A DNA stretch of 64,000 nt, taken from positions 25,893,978 to 25,957,977 of the forward strand of contig NC_049979.1 of assembly GCF_000003815.2 (NCBI RefSeq), in the 5' to 3' direction. Below, piece after piece: positions 40,913-51,106 of the stretch. The translations under genes were made by a program, and so were the position numbers. Source of the DNA: Branchiostoma floridae. Its lineage: Eukaryota > Chordata > Leptocardii > Amphioxiformes > Branchiostomatidae. The notes beneath the pieces were generated by a model, which did no database searches, was not told the origin of the DNA, and saw only the letters and a program-made list of their open reading frames with translations. How positions within the stretch are numbered: position 1 is the first letter of the stretch; each line of letters starts with the position of its first letter.

Positions 40913-42208
40913 ATGGCGGCGGCTCTAGTTGCGATGGGGCAGGCTAGCCAGTCCGTGGACATCGCCACCCCTCGGACGCTACGCCGCCAGATGTCCTGGC
41001 CGTTCAAGAGCAGATCCCCAAACTGGAAGGACTTCGACCGCGACCTTACCGAAGAGTGGCGGCGAGCCGAGTTCTCCCTTCACAAGAAGCGAGTCATCAT
41101 CAACGTTAGTGGTCTACGATTCGAGACGCAGCTAGAAACTCTCAGCAGATTTCCAGACACGCTTCTGGGCAATCCGGACAAGCTCTCGAAGTACTACGAC
41201 CCCGTCCGGATGGAGTACTTTTTCGACCGCCATCGACCAAGCGCCGAAGCCATACTTACATACTACCAAACGGGCGGGGTGCTGAAGAGACCCATGGAAG
41301 CCCCCGTGGATGTTTTCACCGACGAGCTTCGCTTCTTCGAGATGGGGGAAGATAACATTGTCAGCTTTCGCTACGAGGAAGGCTACGTGAAGAAGCAACC
41401 AGTCCACAAGCCAAAGGGTGACTTACGGAAAAAGATCTGGCGGATCACAGAAGACCCGAAAAGTTCCTGGATCGCTAAGCACTTCTCCTACACGTCTGTG
41501 TTCTTCATACTTCTCTCTACATGTGTGGCGTCGCTAGAAACTCTCTCGGATTACATAGGAGAGCTATCGATGGAGGATAGTCGATTCACAAACCCATTTT
41601 TCATTCTAGAAATCGGAGTAACCGTTTGGTTTGTTATTGAGATTGCTCTTCGCTTGACGGGTATTGTGAATAAGAGGGCGTACGGACGTTCATGTCTTGG
41701 TGTGTTAGACATCATGTCCATACTACCTCTCTTTTTTAACGTTATCGCTATGTTGGCCATACGAGATGCGCAAACACTACACACCGTCCTCCGATGCACG
41801 CGGATGATTCGCGCTCTTAGGATCCTGAAACTTTCCCGACACTCCAGAGGTTTGAAACTCATGGGGAAAACTTTGGCCGGAAGCCTGAGCGACATCGCCA
41901 TGTTGTTAGGCTTCATGGCTATACTCATCGTCCTCTTCGCGGCGGGGATTTTCTTCGCGGAAGAGTCTGATCCTGACTCTCACTTCCACAGCATCCCCGA
42001 GGCGTTCTGGTGGGCTCTGGTGACGATGGTGACTCTAGGGTACGGGGACATGTACCCGCAGACGCCCGGCGGGAAGTTCGTCGGGTCCGTGTGCGCTGTC
42101 GCCGGCATCCTGACTGTCGCGCTGCCGGTCCCTGTCATCGTGACAAACTTTGACACCATGTACAACCTACGGGAGGACGAACCAACTGAGGAGGACAAGG
42201 AAGATTGA
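40913..42208 (+). CDS. Voltage-gated potassium channel alpha subunit, Shaker/Kv1-like, intronless
   Basis: 431 residues; the ATG at 40,913 has A at -3 and G at +4. The open frame extends 8 codons upstream but without ATG. T1 tetramerisation domain about residues 60-160 (INVSGLRFETQLETL, then NPDKLSKYYDP). S1 about 190-210, S2 228-249, S3 262-284. S4 is 288-311 with R294, R297, R300, R303, K306 and R309 at every third position. S5 about 325-348, pore helix 360-373, filter TLGYGD 374-379, S6 with the gating hinge PVP at 405-407. A tetramer in the plasma membrane would conduct K+ on depolarisation. The T1, S4 and S4-S5 sequences are Kv1-like, but the filter and following MYPQT match the Kv3 style. 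The tail is short, ends TEEDKED, and lacks the Kv1 PDZ-binding end. Single exon, as for vertebrate Kv1 genes. Confidence 0.95.
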   Translation: MAAALVAMGQASQSVDIATPRTLRRQMSWPFKSRSPNWKDFDRDLTEEWRRAEFSLHKKRVIINVSGLRFETQLETLSRFPDTLLGNPDKLSKYYDPVRMEYFFDRHRPSAEAILTYYQTGGVLKRPMEAPVDVFTDELRFFEMGEDNIVSFRYEEGYVKKQPVHKPKGDLRKKIWRITEDPKSSWIAKHFSYTSVFFILLSTCVASLETLSDYIGELSMEDSRFTNPFFILEIGVTVWFVIEIALRLTGIVNKRAYGRSCLGVLDIMSILPLFFNVIAMLAIRDAQTLHTVLRCTRMIRALRILKLSRHSRGLKLMGKTLAGSLSDIAMLLGFMAILIVLFAAGIFFAEESDPDSHFHSIPEAFWWALVTMVTLGYGDMYPQTPGGKFVGSVCAVAGILTVALPVPVIVTNFDTMYNLREDEPTEEDKED

Positions 42209-43474
42209 TTCACATGTTAAGGTTAAATTAAAATCCTTCCCGTACCAGATGGTGCATACGGCGACGCCCATCTCCGCTTCAATAGCCCTTATGCCACACA
42301 AATTTGTTCAATCACTACAGCACAGGTAGTGGTCTGTGTGTTCAACCAAGGCATGATTGACAGACCAGATGCTTTATTTATTCATCCCTTCGTGCAAGGA
42401 CGTCAAAGTCACGGACAAGGGCATGGACAAAAAACTACAGCCATATGTGGATTTCACAGTTTTAGACGATGCACCGTTCAGATATATTCTTCTGTAATGG
42501 ACTAGGGGATTGGGGGTTCAATGCGGTCAATGTAGTTGCACTTGACATAATGATAAATGGTTTGTAGTGCGGGATATATTTGGATGAGGGCTGTTAACGT
42601 TTCGGTCACGCGCGGCACTCGTTAGTTCGCGCGGCGACAGATACAACTTGTAGCCAGTATGTAATACGTATGTTGGGATCGAATTTTGTAAAATCTTGGA
42701 ATTATCGTGATTTTTTTACTCTTTTGCATAGCGTGTCATATTCTCATCTCTGATGTTCAGAAATCGAAGCCAACGTGTTGTATTTGTAAACCTCACTCTT
42801 GCTCAACCATGTCAATGAAGACCCCACCCCATTTGTCGTTCGATCGTCGCACAAACTGAGGGTGTTCATTGTCGTGTATATGTCGTACAAAGGTTGGCTG
42901 TCTTGCAACGGTTGTTTGTGTCACAGGCCACATGTACTTTTGTAGTCGCATGTGACCTCACCGTAACATATTAAGTAACATGTCACATCGGATACGTTTT
43001 AGGTATGTCGGTGAAAATATTTTTTGTGACCTTTCTATGTTTAGGAACATTCATACAGAGTGTGTGAAAGCATGCACACTGAGTATAAATTGTCAATGGG
43101 TTTTGAAAAGAAAACATTATGCTCTTGTCAGGGGTTCTTTGAAGCGCCGATGGTGCTGCATTTTCTGAAAATACATACTGGAAATATGAACCATAACGTG
43201 GGGGTACGAACGCAAACTCAAAATACATACTGGAAATATGAACCATAACGTGGGGGTACGAACGCAAACTCTATTTTCTACGCGTAGATTTTCCTTCTTG
43301 TGTACAGTAATGATTGTTTTATAGTATGTTCTGGTTTGAGTTGTGAGTTTTACAACCGTAAAAAAAGTTTCCGTGTTTTTTTTTGTCTCCACACTTTTCC
43401 AACTTGTCTGATGTCTTTAAGTGCAACTTTGGTAATACATATTAGTAGTTTACAGTTACGTGTACGTTACGATG
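42209..43474. other. Downstream region of the K+ channel gene
   Basis: Contains the presumed 3' UTR; an ATTAAA variant lies shortly after the stop at about 42,227. At 43,167-43,275 a 53-bp segment is perfectly repeated in tandem. No further gene seen. Confidence 0.4.
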
Positions 43475-44382
43475 TTACGCTAGTTCATTTATTCGCGGGG
43501 TAACCTACATGTATATCCGTTATCACCCCCACGAAACTCCTTTTCCGCCGTACCCTAAAAATCTCGCCGTACCCGCTGAAAAATCTCGCCGTACCCGCTA
43601 GGCTCTGCCGTACCCGCTAAAAAATATCGCCGTACCCTAAAAATATCGCCGTACCCGTCCCTATCCGCCGTACAAAAACAGCCGACACCGCTCGGCCACA
43701 GGGCATACTCACACGAAAGTCGCATCTAAAAACCCTTTACGCCAACGACACACGGTCTCATATAGCCTATGCTCTGGGAAACATTCCTGGCCACCTCTCT
43801 GCCCAGTGGCGTTGTACAAATCGCGCCCAATCCTGAGAACACTTCGGAAAACTGTGGTGAGAAGCGGTCTGTAGGGCCCGAGGAACCCGGAAGTGAGCTT
43901 CGCATCAGCATCAGCACGCTTCGAAGGGAACGACGTCGGTAGACAAGTAAGTAATGTTACGTATTTCACAATTCCATTCATTGTATTGTACTGATATGGC
44001 GTGTCCCTTGTATTCCTGCCCTCTTAGTTCACTATCCGGCTAGGGAGTTCCTGCAACGTTTGGTGCTCAATTCCCATTGCAGGGATTGAATTCAACGTAT
44101 AAGTTATAACCCATTTTATTTGTGGAAGTGGAGGTTGGTGATCATGACAATGACTCTGTATCATGAAGGAGAAGTGTTAATACAATGTAGCAACCCATTA
44201 TATTCATTTTTGTTGATTTTTCCAAGTCTTCATTATAGTAAGAGTTAAAGTCATTTCACATTTGGAAGCAAATGGTGAGTAAAGCAGTGATTATATAAAA
44301 TGATATATTTACAGATATCTTATTACTTGGCATCTTATACAATGTAACCTTATTGCTGCTGATGTGTCACTCTCAGGGATCC

Positions 44383-44452
44383 TCCATCAAAGTTTAGCTC
44401 CACAGAGTCAGAGGAATATGAGTGGGATGATATAGACATCTGCATGAGCTAA
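44383..44452 (+). CDS. Exon-like segment inside the 2.9-kb element (tentative)
   Basis: After a tctcag acceptor, one frame reads DPPSKFSSTESEEYEWDDID and then a short CMS end before TAA, the look of an acidic protein C-terminus. A gtaagt donor lies at about 43,949 in the left part of the element. Could be a captured or element-encoded terminal exon, or chance. Confidence 0.25.
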
Positions 44453-45518
44453 CATTACTTATAACAAGTTATCTGTCCAGCTGGACTTTATACACATCAT
44501 ATGTTGTCAGAATATGATACAAAATCATTGTTTCATCTGCACAATGACATCTAATGTAGTGTTGCAGCAAAAGTAATAACGCTGAAAAGTTGAGATAAAG
44601 CAATGCTTTGGTACTGTGGTTATAATATGTTTCAGTTCTGGTTCCTGCTGAATGAGATTAGTTGAGTAGTTACTGCTAAACCAGTTTTCTTTAAGTTAAA
44701 TCCAATGCATTCATTCTTGATATATTTCAGTATCTGTAATTCTCCTGCAGATTTAGACCTAGTAGGACTTTATATTGTAAGAATGGAAAGGAAATCTAGG
44801 ATCTAGTAATGGAAACAAGTAGTCTGTGCATATTGAAAACATTCTTGTCTGAAATATGTCTAAGTACCATACACTCATTAGCAACTCTTCTATGATGAGG
44901 TTAAAGTTGGACTCAATTGCTAGTATGATTTTATTACAGGGCACCTGTGTGCTGTAGATAGCTAAATGATGGCTTCTTATGCTTTATGATAATGATAGAG
45001 ACCATTTTATTTCCATTTTTATTTAGATCTTCTGGAGAATTTCTGGAGAAGATGATGAAGGGGCAGGATGTCCTCAACAACACAACAGAATGGGAAGCCA
45101 GATGTCACTCAATATGGTGTTTTTTGGTGCTAATAGCGAAGAAGCAGGCTATTAATTATCTTAGTATGCATACATAGACTGTTGATTTGTACCAAAGGTG
45201 CAACCGAATATGTAGTACACGCATATGCAAAACTAAAAATATAAGTAGTAATAAAGACATGTAACGTTAGATAAATTTTCGCTAATGTACAAATATATTG
45301 TACAATACAATTGTACAGAAGCAAATGAATAAAGAAAGCTCATCTGTAAGTTTTGCACTTAGAACTGCCCTGGCCTTCTGTATGCTGTATTCACTGGTGG
45401 TGGGGATCTCTATCTGCACTCATTTGTGGTGGTGACTCAGGTGTGAGGGTGACTGAACTGATAATGGAATATCTGCGATTGTGACTGTACAAATTGCATG
45501 TTTGTGTTACTTTCCAAG

Positions 45519-45675
45519 CAGAGGTTAGGTGCCGGCTGTTTGTTTGTTTTTTTAACTTTTTTTATGTGTTTTTATCGGGCTTTCTATTTTGTACCATTTT
45601 CTTAGGTCACAAAATGGAAAGCTCGATGAAGACGCTAAAAAAGGGTTAAAAAAAACAGCCGGTGCCTAACCTCTG
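45519..45675. repeat. Inverted repeat (157 bp) inside the 2.9-kb element
   Basis: CAGAGGTTAGGTGCCGGCTG at the left, AACAGCCGGTGCCTAACC then TCTG at the right. Probably a separate small MITE nested in the element. Confidence 0.65.
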
Positions 45676-46661
45676 TTTGGGGAGTATGTTTGTGCTGCAT
45701 GCAATCTTATCAAATCGCCACATATTGCAGTAAAACATAATTCCACTATGCTTGGATCCACTAGCCCTTTATCTCACACCACCCCTCATTAGTATACCCA
45801 AGGTGTGTACAGACCCACAAAGACCCCTGTGAACAGGCACTATATTATCCGGAACAGAGACAGTCGCCCAGACTGCTGTCATGGCTGTTTAATACCTGTT
45901 GTTTCTTATTATAATGAACTGGCAATAGTTTGTTCCTGTAGGACCGGATAGTTTAAGTTGACTTCAAAGTTACAGCAATTCTCTCCGCGTGCTGAAACCG
46001 GTACAAATCAAACTTATCACCACAGACGATTGTCACTTCCGGGTTACGCGGGATCTCTGCTTCTCTACAGACCGCTTCTCACCACAGTTTTCCGAAGTGT
46101 TCTCAGGATTGGGCGCGATTTGTACAACGCCACTGGGCAGAGAGGTGGCCAGGAATGTTTCCCAGAGCATAGGCTATATGAGACCGTGCATCATTGCCGT
46201 ACAGGGTTTTTAGATGCGACTTTCGTGTGAGTATGCCCTGTGGCCGAGCGGTGTCGGCTGTTTTGTACGGCGGATAGGGACGGGTACGGCGATATTTTTA
46301 GGGTACGGTAATATTTTTTAGCGGGTACGGCAGAGCCTAGCGGGTACGGCGAGATTTTTCAGCGGGTACGGCGAGATTTTTAGGGTACGGCGGAAAAGGA
46401 GTTTCATGGGGGTGGTTATTTTAAAAAACGGTATGTAGAGATATCAAATCGACGGATGGTATTTTCAAACTACAACATCTTTAAAACATTGCTGTTTGAA
46501 ATTACCGTCCGTCGATTTGATATCCCTATAAACGCGTATTTAAACAACGGATATAGGTTACCCTGTGGATAAAGGTGAACTAGAGTTAAGATCAACTCTT
46601 ATAATTTGTGTACCCAAACACCACCGAAGGTGAGGGTGGCCAACCCCAGAATCGGATGTTA

Positions 46662-46845
46662 TCTCCATGAAAAATGGAGATATAGTTTTGGGTGTGTCTG
46701 TGCGTCTGTGTCTTTGTGTTTCCGGATATTTGTGGTCAGCATAACTGAAGAACCTCTGGATAGATTTCCATGATATTTGGTATGTGGGTAGGTGTTGGAA
46801 AGACGAAGGTTAAGGTTTTTTCCTTTTCCTGACAGCAACATAGTT
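46662..46845 (+). repeat. Dispersed CTCCATGAAA-type repeat, fragment
   Basis: TTATCTCCATGAAAAATGGA, then TGTCTGTGCGTCTGTG and a GGATAGATTTCCATGATATT motif shared with copies at 56,655 and 62,577. Confidence 0.55.
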
Positions 46846-46847
46846 TC

Positions 46848-47126
46848 CTATTTATCATGCGTAGCTACAGGTTCTCCGATATGAGTGATGCGGAAATCGC
46901 CGTCTGGAGCCTAAGGCTTCAAGCCGGCTATGGCGCCCGCCCCAGAACGGGCGCTTGTACCCCACCAAAATGGCCATCTGTCAGGGTGGGCGGGTGGGTC
47001 GCTTAGGCTCCAAAGGCGTACGGAGAACCTGTAGACTGCAGTGATCTATTCCTCCGCTGTGCTTTATAGAGTGGGTGTGATGACGTCACCCATATCTCTC
47101 AACCAATAGCATCGCATGACAAATAG
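46848..47126. mobile_element. 279-bp MITE sharing ends with the adjacent 6.8-kb element
   Basis: Left end CTATTTATCATGCG, right end CGCATGACAAATAG; internal GGAGCCTAAG/CTTAGGCTCC arms. The right 130 bp is nearly identical to 53,816-53,943. Preceded and followed by TTTC. Confidence 0.8.
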
Positions 47127-47219
47127 TTTCCTATTTATCATGCGTAGCTACAGGTTCTCCGATATGAGTGATGCGGAAATCGCCGTCTTCCGCCATTGCT
47201 CTACTTGGGCATTACGCCC

Positions 47220-48420
47220 TGATCTTCTCTAAATACATACCCCTATCCTCCTCTTTAGTCTCGCCTCCCACTTCTCAATTCCATCTCTCATTGGCTGTTA
47301 AGCCCTATCCTTCTCTATATTCTTGTCAATCCTCACCTTAGATTAGCCACCAGCCCACTCTCATTTATATACTCACTTCCCCTCCCCCATACAAAATTCT
47401 CTTCCTTTCCAAAACCCCATAACACCTTTTGCCCTTTCCACCAAACAAAATAAATCTTGAATGCCTACCCTGTTTTTCAGGCTACATTTCATGGTCATGT
47501 AATTGGCGGACCAAATACCACCGGCTATTGCCCCCAATAAAACTAAGTTAAGCCACAAGGCACACCCCTTGTAAATTGTGACGCTACCACAAACTCTTGC
47601 CTTGCTATAAACTCTGCCTGGATCTGGAGTGGTTCCTGTGGTGCTGAAGCACCTCCCCTCCAAATTTACTGAATGGGTGTCAGCAGGGAGATGTCACTAA
47701 CTGTGGGTAGAGTCAGCTTCTAAACTCCTCCAACTCCCGATGCAATATTCCATACCATGTACAAAAAGCACCCCTTATAGCTAGAAACACAACTTGGAGG
47801 ACAGGAGGCACGTCAGCACCCCGGTTACTTTGGCTCGGGGATGACCTTTTCGCCAGAGTGCATGACTACCTCCCCTAAAATGAATTAGCTACTCGCTTAC
47901 TACTAGCAATTGACAAGCTCGCGATGTCTATGCTAGTCAATCCACATTGCAAATTATGTGGCCAAATTGCACCCGTTGTACAAATGATTTTCGCCAATGC
48001 CACGACTCCGTTAATATACCAATTACGCTGCCAAAACCCTTCGCTTCCTAGGTTACACACGGGCACCGGATTTAAATCAAATTTCCGGGTAACTAATTAG
48101 TTAAGTCCACATCCCGCTTCACAATGTGAAGCACACTAAGACTTAAACTCCAATTACCGGACAGTATTCAGTCGACTCCACATTCAATATTTATAGCACA
48201 CAAGATACCGAATTCGTATGAAAATTTCCGGGCAAACCATTTGCCCTTTCCACCGAACAAAAACAAATCGTTAAATCGTTGAAAATGACGGTCGTTTCTG
48301 GCGATCCCTATATTTCTTACCCGTTTCGAATCCGGAGACAACATACTAAAACCTCCGTTCCCACCACGGAGGGGACAAGATGCTAAATCACTCGAACTAC
48401 CATGTAAACACACCTGCGTT
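47220..48420. other. Left interior of the 6.8-kb element
   Basis: Pyrimidine-rich on the plus strand (purine-rich on the minus) up to about 47,400, then unique-looking sequence. No supported gene; short minus-strand frames lack splice or start context. Confidence 0.35.
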
Positions 48421-50610
48421 GTTCACCCCGCGATCTAATGTCGAACCAAGGACTGAGCCAGTCTTGAAGACAACTTCACTCCTCGACCTGAAGTCAGACC
48501 GGGCCCGCAGGAACTGTACTTGATTTAGAACCGGCGTGTAACTTACCCCGCGACCCGAGGTCGAACCGGGAATTGCACCTTGCACTGCATGTGACTCAAC
48601 GCCGAGGCCGAACCGGGAACTATACCTGGACCGAGACCAGAAAGCATCATCATCCCGCGACCCGAAGTCCGAGAATTTAACCTGGTCTCGCACTGGAATC
48701 TAATCTCTCCCCACGACCCGAGGTCTGACCTGGAATCTTACCTGGTCTGGCACCCGAAAGTAACTTTACCCTGCGACCATGTACAAGAAGTCGGACCGGG
48801 AACCTTACACCATTTCACATCGGAAGGTAACTACGCCCCGCCACTCGAGGTCAGACCGGGAATCTTGCCCAAGTCCCATACCGGAAGGTAACTTCGCCCC
48901 GCAACCTAAGGTCGGCCTGGAATCTTACTTAGGCTCGCAAAGGACTACAGCTTCACTCCGAGACCCGAGGTCGGCCGGGAATCTTACTTGGTCTCACACA
49001 GGAATGCAGCTTCGCCCCGCGACCCGAGGTCGGCCGGGAATCTTAATTAGGCCCGCAAAGGAATGCAGCTTCACTCCGAGACCCGAGGTCGGCCGGGAAT
49101 CTTACTTGGTCTCACACCGGAATGCCGCTTCACCCCGCGACCCGAGGTCGAACCGGGAATCTTACTTGGTCTCACACAGGAATGCAGCTTCGCCCCGCGA
49201 CCCGAGGTCGGCCGGGAATCTTAATTAGGCCCGCAAAGGAATGCAGCTTCACTCCGAGACCCGAGGTCGGCCGGGAATCTTACTTGGTCTCACACCGGAA
49301 TGCCGCTTCACCCCGCGACCCGAGGTCGAACCGGGAATCTTACTTGGTCTCACACAGGAATGCAGCTTCACCCTGCGACCCGAGGTCGAACCGGGAATCT
49401 TACTTGGTCTCACACCGGAATGCCGCTTCACCCCGCGACCCGAGGTCGAACCGGGAATCTTACTTGGTCTCACACAGGAATGCAGCTTCACCCTGCGACC
49501 CGAGGTCGAACCGGGAATCTTACTTGGTCTCACACCGGAATGCCGCTTCACCCCGCGACCCGAGGTCGAACCGGGAATCTTACTTGGTCTCACACAGGAA
49601 TGCAGCTTCACCCTGCGACCCGAGGTCGAACCGGGAATCTTACTTGAGCTCGCAAAGGAATGCAGCTTCACCCCGCGACCCGAGGTCGAACCGGGAATCT
49701 TGCTTGGTCTCCCACAGGAATGCAGCTTCACCCCGCGACCCGAGGTCGAACCGGGAATCTTACTTGGTCTCACACAGGAATGCAGCTTCACCCCGCGACC
49801 CGAGGTCGAACCGGGAATCTTGCTTGGTCTCGCACAGGAATGCAGCTTCACCCCGCGACCCGAGGTCGAACCGGGAATCTTGCTTGGTCTCACACAGGAA
49901 TGCAGCTTCACCCTGCGACCCGAGGTCGAACCGGGAATCTTGCTTGGTCTCACACAGGAATGCCGCTTCACCCCGCGACCCGAGGTCGAACCGGGAATCT
50001 TACTTGGTCTCGCACAGGAATGCAGCTTCACCCCGCGACCCGAGGTCGAACCGGGAATCTTGCTTGGTCTCGCACAGGAATGCAGCTTCACCCCGCGACC
50101 CGAGGTCGAACCGGGAATCTTGCTTGGTCTCCCACAGGAATGCAGCTTCACCCCGCGCCCCGAGGTCGAACCGGAAATCTTGCTTGGTCTCACACAGGAA
50201 TGCAGCTTCACCCCGCGACCCGAGGTCGAACCGGGAATCTTGCTTGGTCTCACACAGGAATGCCGCTTCACCCCGCGACCCGAGGTCGAACCGGGAATCT
50301 TACTTGGTCTCGCACAGGAATGCAGCTTCACCCCGCGACCCGAGGTCGAACCGGGAATCTTGCTTGGTCTCGCACAGGAATGCAGCTTCACCCCGCGACC
50401 CGAGGTCGAACCGGGAATCTTACTTGGTCTCGCACAAGAATGCAGCTTCACCCCGCGACCCGAGGTCGAACCGGGAATCTTACTTGGTCTCGCACAGGAA
50501 TGCAGCTTCACCCCGCGCCCCGAGGTCGAACCGGGAATCTTGCTTGGTCTCGCACAGGAATGCAGCTTCACCCCGCGACCCGAAGTCGGACCGGGAATGG
50601 AACCTGGTGT
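48420..50610. repeat. 60-bp minisatellite with diverged edges
   Basis: From 48,961 to 50,580 about 27 units, almost all exactly 60 bp, built on CGCGACCCGAGGTCGAACCG and CTTGGTCTCACACAGGAATG. Diverged units extend left to about 48,420 and one lies at the right edge. Higher-order structure: A/B alternation (GGAATGCCGC versus GGAATGCAGC) at 49,261-49,620 and a 178-bp triple unit repeated at 48,980-49,330. Because 60 is a multiple of three, three plus frames and one minus frame stay open for over 1 kb with 20-residue periods. This is not evidence of coding. Confidence 0.97.
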
Positions 50611-50788
50611 TAAACAACAGTGCACACACACCGCGTACCGGATACCTCCGCTCCGCCAACCTGGAGACAACAAACAAGTTACAAAACATATCTTAAAAAT
50701 ACGTCCAATCTCACTCCAGACACATACCCAGCTCCACGCCCCTAGCCTGAAAAGCTGAGCCTGGTCCTGAAGCATGGTGCGCACTTAC

Positions 50789-51106
50789 AGCTAAACTGGC
50801 TGTGTCTGGAACCACCAGGACCGACGCAGCGCGCGCCGGAGTCTGACTCTCTGCCGGGGAGGAGCTGCCATCTGGGGTGTGGTAGCGCCTGAGGGCCGGA
50901 CATCCCTCCCACTCCGACTCGTGTTCGGGCAGGCTGCCGTACTGAGGACCGCTACTGACGCTGTCCAAGGGGCCCGGGCGTCCACCGAAGCCGGAGGTGA
51001 TCTGCGTCTGACTCCTTACGTGGCGGGGGTACTGAAGCCCGGGGCCTGGCTGCGCCTGACGGCTCGTCTGTTGTACTGTCGTTGTCAGCGTGTAGTCCAC
51101 TCCAGT
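50789..51106 (-). CDS. Exon-like segment, Ser/Pro/Gly-rich, inside the 6.8-kb element
   Basis: 106 open codons between a strong minus-strand acceptor (caattttttag) and a consensus donor (gct/gtaagt), phase 0 at both ends. Reads VDYTLTTTVQQTSRQAQPGP, later SGFGGRPGPLDSVSSGPQYG and HESEWEGCPALRRYHTPDG. Codon use is GC-rich and unlike noise; the sequence looks like a disordered region. A second possible minus-strand exon at 52,705-52,874 (LNLPEMESEGVPQISAPSTS) follows acceptor tttcgtag. I do not recognise the protein. It could be a captured host-gene fragment. Confidence 0.45.

Larger units (their letters stand above)
43524..46414. mobile_element. 2,891-bp DNA transposon with about 375-bp inverted repeats and GTTAT duplication
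   Basis: Ends CACCCCCACGAAACTCC and its complement with one mismatch; GTTAT duplicated at 43,519-43,523 and 46,415-46,419. The inverted repeats run to about 43,896 and from about 46,033. Each carries six or seven spaced GCCGTACCC motifs near the terminus. No transposase-sized frame inside, so probably non-autonomous. CAC ends with a 5-bp duplication are also seen in Transib/RAG-like elements, but the characteristic CACWRTG heptamer is absent. Family left open. Confidence 0.85.
43475..46588. mobile_element. Palindromic MITE, GTTCACCTTTATCC family, copy 8, split by a 2.9-kb insertion
   Basis: The left 49 bp (43,475-43,523) and right part (46,415-46,588, ending GATAAAGGTGAACTAGAGTT) rejoin into a normal family member once the inserted element and one GTTAT copy are removed. 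Confidence 0.82.

Noticed and set aside
43709-46230. Matching 90-codon frames in both inverted repeats of the 2.9-kb element
   Set aside because: They mirror each other because the repeats are complementary; there is no domain and conservation follows the DNA.
48961-50580. Regular repeats resembling a CRISPR array
   Set aside because: Whole 60-bp units are alike, with no unique spacers; the genome is eukaryotic.
49122-50784. Long open frames (about 500 codons) on both strands across the 60-bp array
   Set aside because: They exist because the unit is a multiple of three without stops in four frames; no start, splice or domain evidence.
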